Positions 55,503 through 64,000 are shown, counted from the stretch's first letter. The stretch: DNA of 64,000 nt from Martinezella tropici (GCA_000799755.1 JUHI01000006.1:124001-188000); one strand, 5' to 3'. The notes: generated from the sequence alone by a model not told the origin. A program made the numbers and translations.

Positions 55503-56239
55503 GAGCGAAGCTCCGCGATCTCAACCGGAACGGAGAAGACATAGCCTTCGCTGCGAACCGTCTTGATGTACATCGGCTCGCGTGCATCATCCCCCAGACG
55601 CTGGCGCAGTCGGCTGACGAGCAGGTCGATGGAGCGATCGAAAAGATCGGCGTCACGCCCTTGCGTCAGGTTCAGCAATTGATCGCGATTGAGCACCCGC
55701 TGCGGGTGATCGATGAAGACGCGCAGCAGGCGATATTCCGCGCCGCTGAGCGTGATCTCCGTTCCATCTTTGTCGAGCAGATGGCGGCCGACCGTATCTA
55801 GTCGCCAATCCCCGAAGACCAGCATCTGGCCGGCTTCGCTGATCTGCAGGTTCGGTGGTAGCATGCGGGTGCGGCGCAGAACCGCCTTGATACGGGCAAG
55901 CAGCTCTCGCGCGGCGAAGGGCTTTGCCAGATAGTCGTCTGCGCCCATTTCAAGGCCGAGAATGCGATCCATTTCATCATCGCGCGCCGTCAGCATGAGG
56001 ACGGGTGTCGCCTTGTGCTTTCCGGAGCGAAGCTCGCGACACAGCACAAGGCCGTCGTCTCCCGGCATCATCACGTCGAGCACGATCAGATCGACCGAAT
56101 TGGCCTCGAGAAAGCTGCGCATCTGCCGGCCGTCGGCAGCCGTCGTCGCCCGCAAGCCATTCTTCTTCAGATAGCTCGACACCAGCTCACGGATTTCCCG
56201 ATCGTCATCCACGATCAGAATATGGTCGACATGTTCCAT
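55499..56239 (-). CDS. OmpR-family response regulator
   Basis: The 246-residue protein has a receiver domain (ILIVDDDREIRELVSSYLKKNG; Asp in LIVLDVMMPGDDG; Lys in ADDYLAKPFAARE) and an OmpR winged helix (LSGAEYRLLRVFIDHPQRVLNRDQLLN, FDRSIDLLVSRLRQRLG, VRSEGYVFSV). It is the partner of the kinase at 54180. Paired direct repeats with 10-11 base spacing in the hydrolase-dipZ intergenic region look like binding sites for a protein of this class. Confidence 0.9.
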   Translation of the reverse strand: MEHVDHILIVDDDREIRELVSSYLKKNGLRATTAADGRQMRSFLEANSVDLIVLDVMMPGDDGLVLCRELRSGKHKATPVLMLTARDDEMDRILGLEMGADDYLAKPFAARELLARIKAVLRRTRMLPPNLQISEAGQMLVFGDWRLDTVGRHLLDKDGTEITLSGAEYRLLRVFIDHPQRVLNRDQLLNLTQGRDADLFDRSIDLLVSRLRQRLGDDAREPMYIKTVRSEGYVFSVPVEIAELRS

Positions 56240-56307
56240 TTCGAATTCCCACTCACCATCGTAAGCATCAAGCTACGAATATTCTTCCCTTACGGCGCCA
56301 ACAGCTA

Positions 56308-56333
56308 AAGGCGCCAGCTTACGCCGGCGCCTT
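56308..56333 (-). terminator. Terminator after the 56353 hydrolase gene
   Basis: AAGGCGCC (56308-56315) and GGCGCCTT (56326-56333) form a perfect 8-bp stem with a 10-base loop, 20 bases beyond the hydrolase stop and before the response regulator gene on the same strand. Confidence 0.6.
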
Positions 56334-56352
56334 CCCGCGCGCTACCGCCGAA

Positions 56353-57405
56353 CTAGAAACGATCAACATCTATCACGGCCTGGGCGAAAGCCTGCGGGGC
56401 TTCCTGAGGCAAGTTATGGCCGATGCCGCCGGTGATGGTGCGGTGCTCGTACTTGCCCGAGAACTTGCCGCGATAGGCCGACGGTTCCGGATGCGGCGCG
56501 CCATTGGCATCGCCTTCCATGGTGATCGTCGGGATCGAAATCACCGGCCCGGTGGCAAGCTTCTTCTCATAGGCATCGAACTTCGCTTCGCCCTCGACGA
56601 GACCAAGCCGCCAACGGTAATTGTGGATGACGATCTCGACATGGTCGGGATTGTCGAAGGCTGCAGCCGAGCGATCGTAGGTCGCGTCATCGAACGCCCA
56701 TTGCGGCGAGGCGGTGTGCCAGATCAGCTTTGCAAAATCGTGGCGGTTTTCCTGGTAGCCAAGACGGCCACGCTCGGTGGCGAAATAGAACTGATACCAC
56801 CAGGCAAGCTCGGCCTTCGGCGGCAACGGCTTGCGGTTGATTTCCTGGCTGCCGATGAGATAGCCGCTGACCGAAACCAGAGCCTTGCAACGCTCGGGCC
56901 AAAGGGCGGCCATGATATCGGCGGTGCGGCCACCCCAGTCGTAGCCGGCAATGACGGCCTTGTCGATCTTCAGCGCATCGAGAAGATCGATCATGTCGGC
57001 GGCAAGGGCTGCCTGCTGGCCGTTGCGCGGCGTGTCCTTCGAAAGGAAGGTGGTGGTGCCGTAGCCGCGCAGATAAGGAATGATGACGCGATAGCCGGCA
57101 CCGGCAAGCAGCGGCGCCACATCGACGAAGCTGTAGATGTCATAGGGCCAGCCATGCAGCAGCAGCACGACCGGACCGTTGGCCGGGCCGGCTTCCGCGT
57201 AGCCGACATTAAGCACGCCCGCATTGATCTGCTTCAGAGCGCCAAAGGAAGTGTGGGTGCCGGCATTGACCCCGGGGAGCGTCGAAGCGGAAGCCTTTGT
57301 TTCCGCAGCATCGGCGATGGCAGGCAGGCCGAATTCGGCGGCGGCAACGGCGATTGCAGCAATGCCGAAAAAGCGGCGGCGGGTGTGGTTGATTTCCTCG
57401 GACAT
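56353..57405 (-). CDS. Exported alpha/beta hydrolase, epoxide hydrolase/dehalogenase-like
   Basis: The 350-residue protein has a twin-arginine leader (HTRRRFFGIAAIAVAAAEFG) followed by the hydrolase core: VVLLLHGWPYDIYSFVD and the nucleophile elbow VIAGYDWGGRTADIM, where Asp replaces the usual Ser, as in epoxide hydrolases and haloalkane dehalogenases; the C-terminal GGIGHNLPQE gives the His. The ATG at 57405 follows GGAGAG; the frame to 57720 is spurious. It diverges from dipZ and may share its regulation. Confidence 0.88.
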   Translation of the reverse strand: MSEEINHTRRRFFGIAAIAVAAAEFGLPAIADAAETKASASTLPGVNAGTHTSFGALKQINAGVLNVGYAEAGPANGPVVLLLHGWPYDIYSFVDVAPLLAGAGYRVIIPYLRGYGTTTFLSKDTPRNGQQAALAADMIDLLDALKIDKAVIAGYDWGGRTADIMAALWPERCKALVSVSGYLIGSQEINRKPLPPKAELAWWYQFYFATERGRLGYQENRHDFAKLIWHTASPQWAFDDATYDRSAAAFDNPDHVEIVIHNYRWRLGLVEGEAKFDAYEKKLATGPVISIPTITMEGDANGAPHPEPSAYRGKFSGKYEHRTITGGIGHNLPQEAPQAFAQAVIDVDRF

Positions 57406-57452
57406 TTGTCTCTCCTGTCGATTGGATTGTGAGGCTGACAAAACCAGCCGCA

Positions 57453-57469
57453 TGTATCGCCGATGTGTC
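57453..57469. promoter_or_regulatory. Direct-repeat response-regulator site 1
   Basis: TGTATC (57453-57458) is followed by TGTGTC (57464-57469), an 11-base period, 48 bases upstream of the hydrolase start. Period and layout suit an OmpR-type dimer site; the second half is imperfect. Confidence 0.5.
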
Positions 57470-57514
57470 GCAGGCGGCAGCCTTTTGAATGCCTGTGTAG
57501 CTTCAGGCCGCACA

Positions 57515-57530
57515 GATACAGTCTGATACA
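57515..57530. promoter_or_regulatory. Direct-repeat response-regulator site 2
   Basis: GATACA (57515-57520) is repeated at 57525-57530 with a 10-base period. GATACA is the reverse complement of TGTATC, so the site is in opposite orientation to sites 1 and 3. Confidence 0.6.
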
Positions 57531-57604
57531 ATCCGGTCCCTTTTCTCCCACCGCGTCGGCAGGCAGCTGAGCCACTAGCGAAATCGCATCCAAATCGCCC
57601 AGTT

Positions 57605-57620
57605 TGTATCGCAATGTATC
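57605..57620. promoter_or_regulatory. Direct-repeat response-regulator site 3
   Basis: TGTATC (57605-57610) is repeated at 57615-57620 with a 10-base period, about 145 bases upstream of dipZ. Together with sites 1 and 2 it fills the 359-base divergent gap, in which I see no gene. Confidence 0.6.
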
Positions 57621-57764
57621 GAAGCCGCAGGCACAGACGTTTCGGTACATTCTCCCGTTCCGCCGGACACATTCGAGATACGTCGTCGACGGCAGATGGC
57701 GTCACTGCTGAGCACGGCACGTCGCCGTTAGCAGCCGGTCAATCGCTTCTAAAGGAACAAGACG

Positions 57765-59537
57765 ATGACGCTTCTCATCATTGCCTATCTCGGCGGTGCG
57801 CTGACGATCCTCAGTCCGTGCATCCTGCCCATCCTCCCCTTCGTCTTTGCCCGCGCCGGACAGCCCTTCGTCAGAAGCACGCTGCCGATGCTTGTTGGCA
57901 TGGCGTTTACCTTTGCCGTTGTCGCAACCCTTGCCGCGGTCGGCGGCGCCTGGGCCATCCGCGCCAATGAATATGGTCGCCTCGCAGCAATCGTCCTGCT
58001 GGGGCTCTTCGGCCTGAGCCTGATATCGCCGCGCATCGCCAGTGCCCTGTCCCGGCCGGTGGTCGATCTCGGCAACAATCTCTTGAACGCCGCCGGCGCT
58101 CAGCGCGCGACTGCGAGCGTCCGCAGCTCCTTCGTGCTCGGTATTGCAACCGGCCTGCTATGGGCGCCTTGCGCCGGCCCGATCCTCGGGCTTGTCCTGA
58201 CGGGTGCCGCCTTGAAGGGTGCCAATCTGCAGACGACATTCCTGCTGCTTGCCTATGGCGCCGGTGCCGCGACCTCGCTTGCCGTCGCACTCTTTGCCGG
58301 CGGCAAGATCTTTGCCCGTATGAAGCAATCCCTCGGCGTCAGTGAACGCATCCGTCAGCTTGCAGGAGCCGCCGTCCTCGCGGGCGTCGCGACCATCGCG
58401 CTTGGCCTCGATACCGGCCTGCTCGCCCGCCTTTCCTATGCAAGCACCGGCTCGTTCGAACAGGCTTTGCTCGAGAAGCTGCATAGCAAGGATATCGCTC
58501 CGGAAACCGAAGTTGCCAGCAATGGCGCTATGAAGGTTGCAACCGACGCGACCCGCCCCTTCCACAGCGACCTTCCGATCGAAGGCCCAGCCCCTTCCCT
58601 CGATGGCGCCGTCACCTGGCTGAATTCGCAGCCGCTGACCACAGCTGAACTGCGCGGCAAAGTCGTGCTCGTCGACTTCTGGACCTATTCCTGCATCAAC
58701 TGCATCCGCACCATTCCCTATGTTCGTGCCTGGGCGGAAAAGTATAAGGATCAGGGTCTCGTCGTGATCGGCGTCCATGCTCCGGAATTCGCCTTCGAGA
58801 AGAACGTCGATAACGTCAAGAAGGCGATCGCCGACTTCAAGATCGGCTATCCCGTCGCGATCGACAACGACTACCGCATCTGGCGCGCCTTCGAAAACAA
58901 CTACTGGCCTGCCCATTATCTGATCGATGCCAACGGGCAGATCCGCTACCAGCATTTCGGCGAAGGCAACTATCGCCAGACCGAACAGGCAATCCAGGAT
59001 CTGCTGCGCGAAGCCGGCAGCGACATGGCTCAAAGCGGCACGGTCGCGCCCGATGCGAAGGGTGCGGAAGCAAGCCCCGACCTCGGCCATATCCGCTCCG
59101 GCGAAACCTATATCGGCTATAGCCAGGCCACAGGTTTCGTCTCCCCGGAAGGCCTGAAGGCAGGTACGGCCGCCGACTATTCCGTTGCCAATCCCGGCCT
59201 GAACCAATGGGGCCTGACGGGCACCTGGACGGTCGGCCCGGAAGAGGCATCGCTCAGCAAGGCAGGCGGCGGCATCACTTACCGTTTCAGCGCCCGCGAC
59301 CTGCACCTCGTCCTCGGACCCTCGGCTGACGGCAAACCGATCCGCTTCCAGGTGACCGTGGACGGAAAGGCGCCCGGCGCCAATCACGGCTCCGATATCG
59401 ACGCCGACGGCAATGGCACCGTGACGGCAACCAAGCTCTACCAGCTCGTCCGCCAATCCGGTGACGTCACTGCACGCAACTTCGAGATCCGCTTCCTCGA
59501 CCCCGGGGTCCAGGCCTACGCCTTCACCTTCGGCTGA
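57765..59537 (+). CDS. dipZ: DipZ-type fusion of CcdA membrane domain and thioredoxin domain
   Basis: The 590-residue protein joins a CcdA-like electron-carrying membrane domain (residues ~1-240; GGALTILSPCILPILPFVFARAGQP, GIATGLLWAPCAGPILGLVLTG, each with a conserved Cys) to a periplasmic thioredoxin-like domain with CINC (about residues 310-313; VLVDFWTYSCINCIRTIPYV) and a C-terminal beta domain (about 430-590) as in DipZ. It would pass reducing power from the cytoplasm to periplasmic proteins. It diverges from the 56353 hydrolase and precedes another exported hydrolase. Confidence 0.9.
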   Translation: MTLLIIAYLGGALTILSPCILPILPFVFARAGQPFVRSTLPMLVGMAFTFAVVATLAAVGGAWAIRANEYGRLAAIVLLGLFGLSLISPRIASALSRPVVDLGNNLLNAAGAQRATASVRSSFVLGIATGLLWAPCAGPILGLVLTGAALKGANLQTTFLLLAYGAGAATSLAVALFAGGKIFARMKQSLGVSERIRQLAGAAVLAGVATIALGLDTGLLARLSYASTGSFEQALLEKLHSKDIAPETEVASNGAMKVATDATRPFHSDLPIEGPAPSLDGAVTWLNSQPLTTAELRGKVVLVDFWTYSCINCIRTIPYVRAWAEKYKDQGLVVIGVHAPEFAFEKNVDNVKKAIADFKIGYPVAIDNDYRIWRAFENNYWPAHYLIDANGQIRYQHFGEGNYRQTEQAIQDLLREAGSDMAQSGTVAPDAKGAEASPDLGHIRSGETYIGYSQATGFVSPEGLKAGTAADYSVANPGLNQWGLTGTWTVGPEEASLSKAGGGITYRFSARDLHLVLGPSADGKPIRFQVTVDGKAPGANHGSDIDADGNGTVTATKLYQLVRQSGDVTARNFEIRFLDPGVQAYAFTFG

Positions 59538-59587
59538 AATTCCCCCTTCACCCCAAGCATGAACCTCAACGGACAGGAGTTACTTTC

Positions 59588-60346
59588 ATGAAGACCCGTT
59601 TTCTTTCCATTATCGCCCTCGGCCTTGCCGCAAGCACTATCGCATTCGCGGCGCAGGCAGCCGAGATCAAGAACATCGTCATCGTCCACGGCGCCCTTGC
59701 CGATGGTTCGGGATGGCGCAAGGCAGCCGATATCCTTGAGAAGGACGGTTTCAAGGTCACTGTGGTGCAGGAGCCGATTACTTCGCTTGCCGACGATGTC
59801 GCCGCCACCAACCGCGTGCTCGACCTTCAGACCGGACCGAGCCTGCTGGTCGGCCACAGTTATGGCGGCATGGTCATCACCGAAGCGGGTAATCGCCCGG
59901 ATGTTGCCGGCCTCGTCTATGTGGCGGCGTTTCAGCCGGACAAGGGCGAGAGCCTGATCAGCCTTGCAAGCTCGAAGCCGGCGGGCAGCATGAACATTCG
60001 CGAGACCAAGGATGGCCAGTATCTCTACCTCGATCCGGCGACATTCGCAGCCGACTTTGCCGCCGACCTGCCGAAGGACGAGGCCGCCTTCCTGGCTAAA
60101 TCGCAGGTCTTTGCAGCGAAGGCCGCCTTTACCGCCAAGGTCGGCGATCCCGCCTGGCGGGCGAAAAAGAGCTGGGTCGTCGTTGCCACCAACGACCGCT
60201 CGATCAACCCCGAGCTTGAGCGCAGCATGGCCAAGCGCGCCGGCAGCGACGTCACCGAAATCAAGGGTAGCCATGCCGTCTTCGCCTCGCAGCCGGAAAA
60301 GGTCGCAGCCGTGATCGAAAAGGCTGCCAAGGAAGCCGGCAAGTAA
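59588..60346 (+). CDS. Exported alpha/beta hydrolase (esterase-like)
   Basis: The 252-residue protein has a signal peptide (MKTRFLSIIALGLAASTIAFAAQA), IVIVHGALADGSGWRKAADIL, the nucleophile elbow LLVGHSYGGMVITEAG and a C-terminal GSHAVFASQPEKVAAVIEKAA with the catalytic His. This group resembles plant salicylate/methyl-jasmonate esterase-like enzymes; substrate unknown. It follows dipZ by 50 bases on the same strand and may be cotranscribed. Confidence 0.85.
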   Translation: MKTRFLSIIALGLAASTIAFAAQAAEIKNIVIVHGALADGSGWRKAADILEKDGFKVTVVQEPITSLADDVAATNRVLDLQTGPSLLVGHSYGGMVITEAGNRPDVAGLVYVAAFQPDKGESLISLASSKPAGSMNIRETKDGQYLYLDPATFAADFAADLPKDEAAFLAKSQVFAAKAAFTAKVGDPAWRAKKSWVVVATNDRSINPELERSMAKRAGSDVTEIKGSHAVFASQPEKVAAVIEKAAKEAGK

Positions 60347-60356
60347 GGTTAAACGG

Positions 60357-60384
60357 GCGGCGGCCTCACAAAGGAGGCTGCCGC
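60357..60384. terminator. Terminator between convergent esterase and methyltransferase genes
   Basis: GCGGCGGCCTC (60357-60367) pairs with GAGGCTGCCGC (60374-60384) over 11 bp with one G-U wobble and a 6-base loop, in the 45-base gap between the two convergent genes. Confidence 0.65.
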
Positions 60385-60391
60385 TTGCCGC

Positions 60392-61009
60392 TTATACGGG
60401 ATCGTAGCGGCTGACTTCGATGCCGGAGCCGACGGGCAGCAGAACGGACGTGATACCCGGTTTTGCGCGAACGGCCTCGCCATAACGCTTCACATCCTCG
60501 TTGCCGGGCATGAACATATTGTCGGCAACAATGATCGCACCCGCATTGAGCTTCGGGTAGAAAGCTTCCAGGCAGGGGATGTAGAGATCCTTCCATAGGT
60601 CGACGAGCACAAAGTCGACGCCGACTGGAAGCGCTTTGATCATCTCAACGGCATCGCCGATCTGAAAGTCGATATGTTCTGACAGCCCTGCCTTTCCGGC
60701 CATCTCCCGCGCAAATTCGGTCTTATAGGCGTGCAGCTCCATGGAGACGAGCTTGCCGCCGCTGACGCGCGCAGCTTCCGCAAGCCAGATGCCGGAATAG
60801 CCGAAGGACGTGCCGAGTTCGAGAATGGTCGGCGCCTTCAGGCTCTTCGCCAGAATGTTGATGAAGCGACCCGTCTCCGGTCCGACCGCCCTCAACCGGC
60901 GATCCTGGCCGCCATCGCGCCCGCCCGGCGGCATCTCCCTCGGACTACTCTGCTCCTCGCGGATAAGCTCATGATAGGCTTCGAGAACGGCTTCGATCTT
61001 CTGATCCAT
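60392..61009 (-). CDS. Class I SAM-dependent O-methyltransferase
   Basis: The 205-residue protein follows the O-methyltransferase family 3 (COMT-like) pattern: TGRFINILAKSLKAPTILELGTSFGYSGIWLAEAARVSGGKLVSMELHAYK for SAM binding, HIDFQIGDAVEMIKALPVGVDFVLVDLWKDLYIPCLEAFYPKLNAGAIIVADNM. Metal-dependent members methylate catechols; the substrate here is unknown. It is a single gene convergent with the exported esterase. Confidence 0.85.
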   Translation of the reverse strand: MDQKIEAVLEAYHELIREEQSSPREMPPGGRDGGQDRRLRAVGPETGRFINILAKSLKAPTILELGTSFGYSGIWLAEAARVSGGKLVSMELHAYKTEFAREMAGKAGLSEHIDFQIGDAVEMIKALPVGVDFVLVDLWKDLYIPCLEAFYPKLNAGAIIVADNMFMPGNEDVKRYGEAVRAKPGITSVLLPVGSGIEVSRYDPV

Positions 61010-61129
61010 AGCAAACTCACCTTCCCTGCAATCGTCTCGACGATATCTCAGCCAACATGGCTACATCCCGATACGGCGCCACTCAAGCGCCAGGGACGTT
61101 CCTGTCTGAAACTTAATCTTCGACGCTGC

Positions 61130-62026
61130 TCAGCGGGACGCATTCTGCTCGCGGATCAGCTCGATCAAGGCCCGCAGCCGCGCCGGCATCTGGCGTCGCT
61201 GGGCGAAATACAGGCTAAGCCCGGAATAAGGCGGGCTCCAATCTTCCAGCACGGAGATCAAATTGCCTGCGGCTACGTGTTCGATGATGGACGCCTCGCT
61301 GATATAGGCAAGCCCCGCTCCGTCGAGTGCCGCGCTCAGCATCAGGTCGGAAGCATCAAGGGTCAGGCTTCCCGGCGCATCGATGAGGATGGACTGTCCA
61401 TGTCGCTCGAACTCCCAACGGTAGAGCCGGCCGCTCGCCATGCGGGCGCGGATGCAGCGATGCTGATGGAGATCGCCGGGGACACGCGGGCGCGGCCTGC
61501 TGCTGAAATAAGCGGGCGAACCGACGACGAGCGAGCGTACCCTTGGAACGATGGGGATTGCGACCATATCCGTCGGAACCGCATCTGCGAGACGCACGCC
61601 GGCATCGAACCCCTTGCCGATGACGTCGACCAAGGCATTATCGGTGACGATCTCGATCTCGACATCGGGATATCGCCGGCCATATTCGAGTATCAGCGGC
61701 ACCATTAGCATGCGGGCGGCGCCGGGCGCCATGTTGAGGCGAAGAGTGCCCGATACCGCGCTGGAAGACATACCGGCATTTTCGATCGCCTTGTCGATCG
61801 CTGCTAGCGCCGGCCCCACTTCAGCCACCAAACGCTCGCCGGCATCCGATAGGCTTACGCTGCGCGTCGTCCTGTTGAATATTCGCACGGACAGTCGCTC
61901 TTCCAGTGCGGCAACCGCATGGCTGAGTGCGGAGGAAGACATGCCGAGCTCGCGTGCGGCCGCCCGAAAGCCGCCATGACGCGCAACGGCGGCGATCGCC
62001 TCGAGTTCTGCCAGGCTGGCCTTCAT
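61130..62026 (-). CDS. LysR-family transcriptional regulator
   Basis: The 298-residue protein has the LysR helix-turn-helix (LAELEAIAAVARHGGFRAAARELGMSSSALSHAVAALEERL) and effector domain (DVEIEIVTDNALVDVIGKGFDAGVRLADAVPTDMVAIPI), in the CrgA-like group. It diverges from the aldehyde dehydrogenase at 62121 with a 94-base gap and probably controls it. No strong palindrome was found in that gap; TTTGT-N13-ACAAA (about 62055-62077) is a weak candidate. Confidence 0.88.
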   Translation of the reverse strand: MKASLAELEAIAAVARHGGFRAAARELGMSSSALSHAVAALEERLSVRIFNRTTRSVSLSDAGERLVAEVGPALAAIDKAIENAGMSSSAVSGTLRLNMAPGAARMLMVPLILEYGRRYPDVEIEIVTDNALVDVIGKGFDAGVRLADAVPTDMVAIPIVPRVRSLVVGSPAYFSSRPRPRVPGDLHQHRCIRARMASGRLYRWEFERHGQSILIDAPGSLTLDASDLMLSAALDGAGLAYISEASIIEHVAAGNLISVLEDWSPPYSGLSLYFAQRRQMPARLRALIELIREQNASR

Positions 62027-62120
62027 TGCGCAATTTCCCTTATCAAGCTGTCAATTTTTGTCCTGCTAGATCGAACAAATAGCGCATCTTATCTTGGCCG
62101 TGAAGACAAAGGAGACGCTC

Positions 62121-63536
62121 GTGCGCATCATCGATACCATCTACATCAACGGCAGCTTCGTTCAGCCTCACGGCAGGGAAGAAGCTCCGCTCTTCAACCC
62201 GGCCACCGAACAACAGATCGGCATCGTACGTCTCGGTGACGAACAGGATGTCGACAATGCCGTCAGCGCCGCCAAGGCGGCATTTGCCGGCTTGTCGCAC
62301 AGCTCGAAGGCCGACCGCATTGCCATACTGCAAAGCCTGCATGATGCCGTCGCCGCGCGCGCGTCGGATCTCACCGACGCCATGCGCGAGGAATATGGCG
62401 CGCCGGCGCCCTTTATCGGTTTCTCGGTGCCACACGCCGCGACCAGCTTTCTCCAAATGGCGAAGACGCTGGAAGATTACGAATTCCGCCGCCGCATCGG
62501 CCACGCGGAGATAGAAATGCGCCCGGCCGGGGTCGCTGCCGCCATCACGCCCTGGAACAGCAATTACGGCTTTATCTGCAACAAGCTTGCGACCGCCATC
62601 GCCGCCGGCACGACCATGGTCATCAAGCCCTCCGAGATGAGCGCGATCCAGACGCAGGTCCTAACCGAATGCCTGCACGCTGCCGGCCTGCCGAATGGTA
62701 TCTTCAACATCGTCAACGGTTACGGCCATGTGGTGGGTGCAGCCCTCAGCGCCCATCGCGATATTGCAAAGATCAGCTTCACCGGCTCGACGGCAACAGG
62801 GCAGGCGATCCTTCAGGCCGCGTCGGCGACGTTGAAGCGCGTGACGCTCGAACTTGGCGGCAAGAGCCCGAACATCATTCTGGACGATGCCGATCTCGAT
62901 GTCGTCATTCCGCAGGTACTCGGCGTCGGCCTTGCCAATAGCGGTCAGGCCTGCATCGCTGGCACCCGCATCCTTGCACCGGAAAAGCGCCTCGCTGAAA
63001 TCCACGAGAAATTAGAAAAAGCCATTGCGGCGCTGAAGGTCGGCGACGCCATCGATCCTGCCGTCAGCGTCGGCCCGATGGTCAGCCAGAAGCAATGGGA
63101 TCGCGTGCAGTCCTATATCCGCCTCGGCCAGGAGGAAGGCGCCCGGCTTGTTGTCGGCGGAGAAGGACGCCCGGACGGCGTCGATCACGGCTGGTTCGTT
63201 CGCCCGACGATCTTCTCCGGTGTCAACAACGACATGCGGATCGCACGCGAGGAAATCTTCGGACCGGTGCTGTGCGTCATCCCCTACCGCGATGATGCGC
63301 ACGCCCTCGAAATCGCCAATGACACTGTCTACGGCCTGCAGGCCTACATCTTCTCCTCCGATGTCGGCAGGGCAAAGCGGATGGCGGATCGCATCGAAGC
63401 AGGCCGCGTCGTCATCAATGGCGCGCCGCATGAACCGCTTGCCCCCTTCGGCGGCTTCAAGCAGTCCGGCGTCGGCCGCGAATTCGGCGTCTACGGTCTC
63501 GAATCATTTCTTGAGCCGCGCGCCGTGTTGAGCTGA
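62121..63536 (+). CDS. Aldehyde dehydrogenase family protein
   Basis: The 471-residue enzyme has the family motifs: [46 protein letters not shown] and the catalytic Cys in NSGQACIAGTRIL. It resembles NAD(P)-dependent dehydrogenases of the aromatic or gamma-carboxyaldehyde type. The GTG at 62121 follows GGAG by six bases and starts the conserved part; the TTG at 62094 is less likely. It faces a LysR regulator. Confidence 0.88.
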   Translation: MRIIDTIYINGSFVQPHGREEAPLFNPATEQQIGIVRLGDEQDVDNAVSAAKAAFAGLSHSSKADRIAILQSLHDAVAARASDLTDAMREEYGAPAPFIGFSVPHAATSFLQMAKTLEDYEFRRRIGHAEIEMRPAGVAAAITPWNSNYGFICNKLATAIAAGTTMVIKPSEMSAIQTQVLTECLHAAGLPNGIFNIVNGYGHVVGAALSAHRDIAKISFTGSTATGQAILQAASATLKRVTLELGGKSPNIILDDADLDVVIPQVLGVGLANSGQACIAGTRILAPEKRLAEIHEKLEKAIAALKVGDAIDPAVSVGPMVSQKQWDRVQSYIRLGQEEGARLVVGGEGRPDGVDHGWFVRPTIFSGVNNDMRIAREEIFGPVLCVIPYRDDAHALEIANDTVYGLQAYIFSSDVGRAKRMADRIEAGRVVINGAPHEPLAPFGGFKQSGVGREFGVYGLESFLEPRAVLS

Positions 63537-63547
63537 TATCATCATAA

Positions 63548-63580
63548 GCCCCGGAGGATCTTCATAGGGTTGTCCGGGGC
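63548..63580 (+). terminator. Hairpin after the 62121 aldehyde dehydrogenase
   Basis: GCCCCGG (63548-63554) and CCGGGGC (63574-63580) form a perfect 7-bp GC-only stem with a 19-base loop, 12 bases after the stop codon. No T-run follows. Confidence 0.5.
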
Positions 63581-63710
63581 ATGCTTGCGAACGCCGATGG
63601 CGGTTCTGCCATTCAGACCACCGGGCGATCCGGCACAGCCCGCGGCAGCCTTCAGGTTCTCGTTAGAATCATGCTCTACCTTTAGAACAATTCCAATCTA
63701 AGGAGAGCCG

Positions 63711-64000
63711 ATGCCTGCAAGATCCACCTATTCCGTTCCGCAACGCGTCCTGCACTGGCTTATGGCCGTACTCATCTTCTTCAATCTCCTGTTTCCCGAT
63801 GGCATGAATGCCTGGCGTCGTCTTGTGCGCCATGGGCAGACGCCGACGCCGGCCGACATCTCCAGCGCCAATATTCATGCCTATGCCGGGATCGCTATCC
63901 TGCTCCTGGCTATCGTTCGCCTTGGCTTGAGATTGGTGTACGATGTCCCCCCGCGCCCGGACGATCAGCCTGCGTTCCTGCATCACATTGCCAGCGCGAC
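63711..64000 (+). CDS. Cytochrome b561 family protein (5' part)
   Basis: The frame starts at an ATG preceded by AAGGAG and runs off the window after about 96 residues. The visible part reads YSVPQRVLHWLMAVLIFFNLLFPD, then a second membrane segment preceded by NIHAYAGIAILLLAIVRLGLR, matching the first two helices and haem-ligand histidines of bacterial cytochrome b561/Ni-Fe hydrogenase b-type proteins. It would carry electrons in the inner membrane; its partner lies outside the window. Confidence 0.85.
   Translation, partial: MPARSTYSVPQRVLHWLMAVLIFFNLLFPDGMNAWRRLVRHGQTPTPADISSANIHAYAGIAILLLAIVRLGLRLVYDVPPRPDDQPAFLHHIASA

Noticed and set aside
62055..62077. TTTGT-N13-ACAAA as LysR operator before the 62121 aldehyde dehydrogenase
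   Set aside because: Arms are only five A/T-rich bases and the spacer does not fit T-N11-A; too weak to call as a feature.

Overview
The window looks like a secondary replicon (chromid or megaplasmid) or chromosome segment of a Rhizobium/Agrobacterium-group alphaproteobacterium. This rests on high GC, purine-rich ribosome sites followed by ATG/GTG starts, many LysR/TetR/MocR-type regulators, and typical rhizobial families (DUF992, CsbD, GCG_CRPN-type small secreted protein, a trifunctional acyl-ACP synthetase/acyltransferase, and minCDE, which rhizobia often carry on a second replicon). No rRNA, tRNA, CRISPR array or intact mobile element was seen.

Layout. 1-1526: end of a glycosyltransferase-like gene and a membrane acyltransferase. 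1540-7868: a MocR-type regulator divergent from a catabolic/uptake operon (substrate-binding-fold protein, amino-acid-type ABC transporter, M20 amidohydrolase). 8041-11936: a small gene, then divergent oxyR and katG. 12029-15795: stress-type small and membrane proteins (DUF992, BON, CsbD) and a PAS-LuxR regulator. 15907-19301: two aldo/keto reductases flanking a LysR regulator; the first reductase lacks two catalytic residues. 19302-21718: scarred region with an IS3-type transposase remnant, an Lrp/LysE pair and a frameshifted gene remnant. 21719-25127: alpha/beta hydrolase/TetR pair, an unknown 192-aa protein, a ribbon-helix-helix protein and a DJ-1/PfpI protein. 25222-28310: aldehyde dehydrogenase, DUF779 partner and an AcoR-like regulator. 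28614-32293: PAP2 phosphatase, small secreted protein and a coupled DUF393/saccharopine dehydrogenase-like pair. 32370-34173: leuA with a probable regulatory leader. 34339-39323: AraC regulator, acetyltransferase, serine hydrolase, secreted protein, diguanylate cyclase. 39896-43306: a tightly overlapping cassette of small ORF, DUF4173 membrane protein, response regulator and kinase. 43392-48606: aas-type fusion, then a YiaAB/PspA pair facing a TetR gene. 48638-50042: hydrolase facing an HxlR regulator. 50078-52988: polysaccharide deacetylase and minCDE. 53041-60346: small exported peptide, ohr, kinase/regulator pair, a Tat-type hydrolase divergent from dipZ, and a second exported hydrolase. 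60392-64000: O-methyltransferase, LysR facing an aldehyde dehydrogenase, and the start of a cytochrome b561.

The strongest themes are oxidative and aldehyde stress defence (OxyR-KatG, Ohr, DJ-1, aldehyde dehydrogenases, DipZ) and envelope/division functions. Most regulator genes have a visible palindromic site beside them. The least explained signals are the leuA leader, the tandem hairpins at 39555-39627, the three-hairpin tail of the min operon, the repeats between the 56353 hydrolase and dipZ, and the non-catalytic aldo/keto reductase. Functions are assigned from protein motifs read by eye; no database search was run.
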